A DNA stretch of 64,000 bases from an uncultured Agathobacter sp. Its GTDB lineage: Bacteria > Bacillota > Clostridia > Lachnospirales > Lachnospiraceae. A model generated the notes under the pieces. The model had not been told where the DNA came from. It saw only the letters and a list, made by a program, of their open reading frames with translations, and ran no database searches. A program made the translations under genes and the position numbers. Shown in pieces: positions 62,627 through 64,000 of this stretch; the stretch's first letter is position 1; each line of letters opens with the position of its first letter. The stretch spans positions 4,029-68,028 of the forward strand of contig CAKRCS010000012.1 in the NCBI GenBank assembly GCA_934307695.1. Reading direction: 5' to 3'.

Positions 62627-62908
62627 ATGGCACGTTCATTGAAAAAAGGACCATTTGCTGATGAAAGCTTACTGAAAAAAGTAGACGCTATGAACGCTTC
62701 CGGTGACAAGCAGGTTATCAAGACCTGGTCCCGCCGTTCTACAATTTTCCCGTCTTTCGTTGGACATACAATCGCTGTTCATGACGGAAGAAAGCATGTT
62801 CCGGTATATGTTACCGAGGATATGGTTGGACACAAGCTCGGTGAGTTCGTTGCAACAAGAACTTACAGAGGACATGGAAAAGACGAAAAGAAGTCAGGCG
62901 TTAGATAA
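62627..62908 (+). CDS. rpsS: 30S ribosomal protein S19
   Basis: 93 aa. Binds the head of the small subunit near the A site. [38 protein letters not shown] and [14 protein letters not shown] are standard. AGGAGG with 16 nt after rplB. Confidence 0.98.
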   Translation: MARSLKKGPFADESLLKKVDAMNASGDKQVIKTWSRRSTIFPSFVGHTIAVHDGRKHVPVYVTEDMVGHKLGEFVATRTYRGHGKDEKKSGVR

Positions 62909-62933
62909 GATTTAGTGAAAGGAGGTTTCATCC

Positions 62934-63320
62934 ATGGCAAAAGGACATAGATCCCAAATCAAGAGAGAGAGAAATGAAGTAAAAGACACCAGACCTTCAG
63001 CTAAGCTGTCTTACGCTAGAGTGTCTGTTCAGAAAGCTTGTTTCGTATTAGACGCAATCCGCGGAAAGGATGTTGCAACTGCACTTGCAATCGTAACATA
63101 CAATCCGAGATATGCTTCAAGCTTAGTTAAGAAGTTATTAGAGTCAGCTATCGCAAATGCTGAGAACAACAATGGAATGAAAGCAGAGAACCTTTACGTT
63201 GCAGAATGTTTTGCAAATAAGGGACCAACAATGAAGAGAATTCATCCGAGAGCACAGGGTAGAGCTTATCGCATCGAGAAGAGAACAAGCCACATTACAA
63301 TCGTGCTGGATGAAAGATAG
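62934..63320 (+). CDS. rplV: 50S ribosomal protein L22
   Basis: 128 aa. Tunnel protein whose beta hairpin ([20 protein letters not shown]) carries macrolide-related positions. The N-terminus has about 15 extra basic residues ([20 protein letters not shown]) compared with the E. coli protein, as in many Clostridia. AAAGGAGG upstream. Confidence 0.97.
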   Translation: MAKGHRSQIKRERNEVKDTRPSAKLSYARVSVQKACFVLDAIRGKDVATALAIVTYNPRYASSLVKKLLESAIANAENNNGMKAENLYVAECFANKGPTMKRIHPRAQGRAYRIEKRTSHITIVLDER

Positions 63321-63329
63321 GAGGTCATT

Positions 63330-63986
63330 ATGGGACAGAAAGTCAATCCTCATGGCATAAGAGTTGGCGTAATCAAGGACTGGGATTCCAAGTGGTATGC
63401 AGAAGGTGATTTCGCTGATTACTTAGTTGAAGATTACAATATCAGAACATTTTTAAAGAAGAAGTTATACGCAGCCGGAGTTGCAAAGATCGAGATCGAG
63501 AGATCCTCTGACCGTGTTAAGGTTATCCTTTACACCGCTAAGCCGGGTGTTGTAATCGGAAAGGGCGGAGCTGAGATCGAGAAGATCAAGGCTGACGTTC
63601 AGAAGCTTACAGATAAGAAGTTAGTTGTAGATATCAAGGAAGTTAAGAGACCGGACAAGGATGCTCAGTTAGTAGCTGAGAACATCGCTCTTCAGCTTGA
63701 GAACCGTGTTTCCTTCCGTAGAGCAATGAAGTCTTGCATGGGCCGTGCTATGAAGGCAGGCGCTAAGGGAATCAAGACCAACTGTTCAGGACGTCTTGGC
63801 GGAGCTGATATGGCTCGTTCAGAGTTCTACTCAGAGGGAACAATTCCGCTTCAGACACTTCGTGCAGATATCGATTATGGTTTCGCAGAAGCAGATACAA
63901 CCTACGGCAAGGTCGGCGTTAAGGTTTGGATCTACAAAGGCGAGGTACTTCCTACAAAGGCTAATAAGGAAGGAGGAGCTCAGTAA
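63330..63986 (+). CDS. rpsC: 30S ribosomal protein S3
   Basis: 218 aa. mRNA-entry protein with helicase role. [20 protein letters not shown] start, KH motif [14 protein letters not shown], and [20 protein letters not shown] near the end. Nine nt after rplV, with AGGAGG. Confidence 0.98.
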   Translation: MGQKVNPHGIRVGVIKDWDSKWYAEGDFADYLVEDYNIRTFLKKKLYAAGVAKIEIERSSDRVKVILYTAKPGVVIGKGGAEIEKIKADVQKLTDKKLVVDIKEVKRPDKDAQLVAENIALQLENRVSFRRAMKSCMGRAMKAGAKGIKTNCSGRLGGADMARSEFYSEGTIPLQTLRADIDYGFAEADTTYGKVGVKVWIYKGEVLPTKANKEGGAQ

Positions 63987-63988
63987 TT

Positions 63989-64000
63989 ATGTTAATGCCA
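63989..64000 (+). CDS. rplP: 50S ribosomal protein L16, first codons (3' partial)
   Basis: ATG TTA ATG CCA gives MLMP, the invariant start of L16, two bases after the rpsC stop and with AAGGAGGAG inside the end of rpsC. The order rpsC-rplP is standard. The rest lies outside the window. Confidence 0.85.

Overview
The window looks like a chromosomal segment of an anaerobic, spore-lineage, probably motile Firmicute of the Lachnospiraceae (Roseburia/Agathobacter-like is my guess; the genus is not proven). The reasons are clostridial-type ribosome sites and sigma-A promoters, SpoVT, a flagellar sigma-D promoter, NADP-type glutamate dehydrogenase, an ECF thiamine transporter under a TPP riboswitch, a minimal SufC/SufB pair, CapA, YesL and DUF4358 proteins, and the S10 ribosomal operon.

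Layout. 1-17.3 kb is housekeeping: two Nudix hydrolases, peptidases PepF and PepP (reverse strand), an AlaX-type editing protein, a sigma-D-controlled orphan, aldose epimerase, a hydroxyacid dehydrogenase, a zinc phospholipase-like protein, a DHH-HAD fusion, shikimate genes, a YesL protein, a K+/H+ antiporter and a manganese-riboswitch-controlled cation exchanger. 17.3-24.6 kb holds spoVT, a class A penicillin-binding protein with a repetitive acidic tail, glucokinase, thiT, gdhA and a lipoprotein.

24.7-32.7 kb is a complete type II-A CRISPR-Cas locus: divergent tracrRNA, cas9, cas1, cas2, csn2 and an array of 27 repeats and 26 spacers. Just after the array lie a sigma-A promoter and a short putative RNA that carries a 13-nt copy of the tracrRNA nexus and a partial anti-repeat. 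The leader side also has an anti-repeat-like stretch. I consider this pair of tracr-like elements around the array the most unusual feature here. Up to about 33.9 kb follow decayed repeats, a second promoter with a three-way-junction RNA candidate, tiny ORFs and a broken Cu/Zn-SOD-like gene.

34-43 kb: sufC/sufB, a DUF2975 + HTH + DUF4153-like operon, a threonine-aldolase-like enzyme, a degenerate ~72-bp hairpin repeat array, an XRE regulator divergent from a secreted FN3 protein with overlapping operators, and a deleted group II intron sitting behind a terminator. 43-47.3 kb: a sugar ABC importer (binding protein, attenuator, two permeases) with its LacI regulator and matching operators. 47.4-59 kb: an acyltransferase, CapA, a second DHH phosphoesterase, trpS, a DUF4358 lipoprotein, an MBOAT/DHHW acylation pair, a methyltransferase, and two secreted proteins. 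59-64 kb: a nested inverted-repeat element, the S10 operon promoter with a long structured leader, then rpsJ-rplC-rplD-rplW-rplB-rpsS-rplV-rpsC and the first codons of rplP.

All calls come from reading the sequence; no database search or folding program was run.
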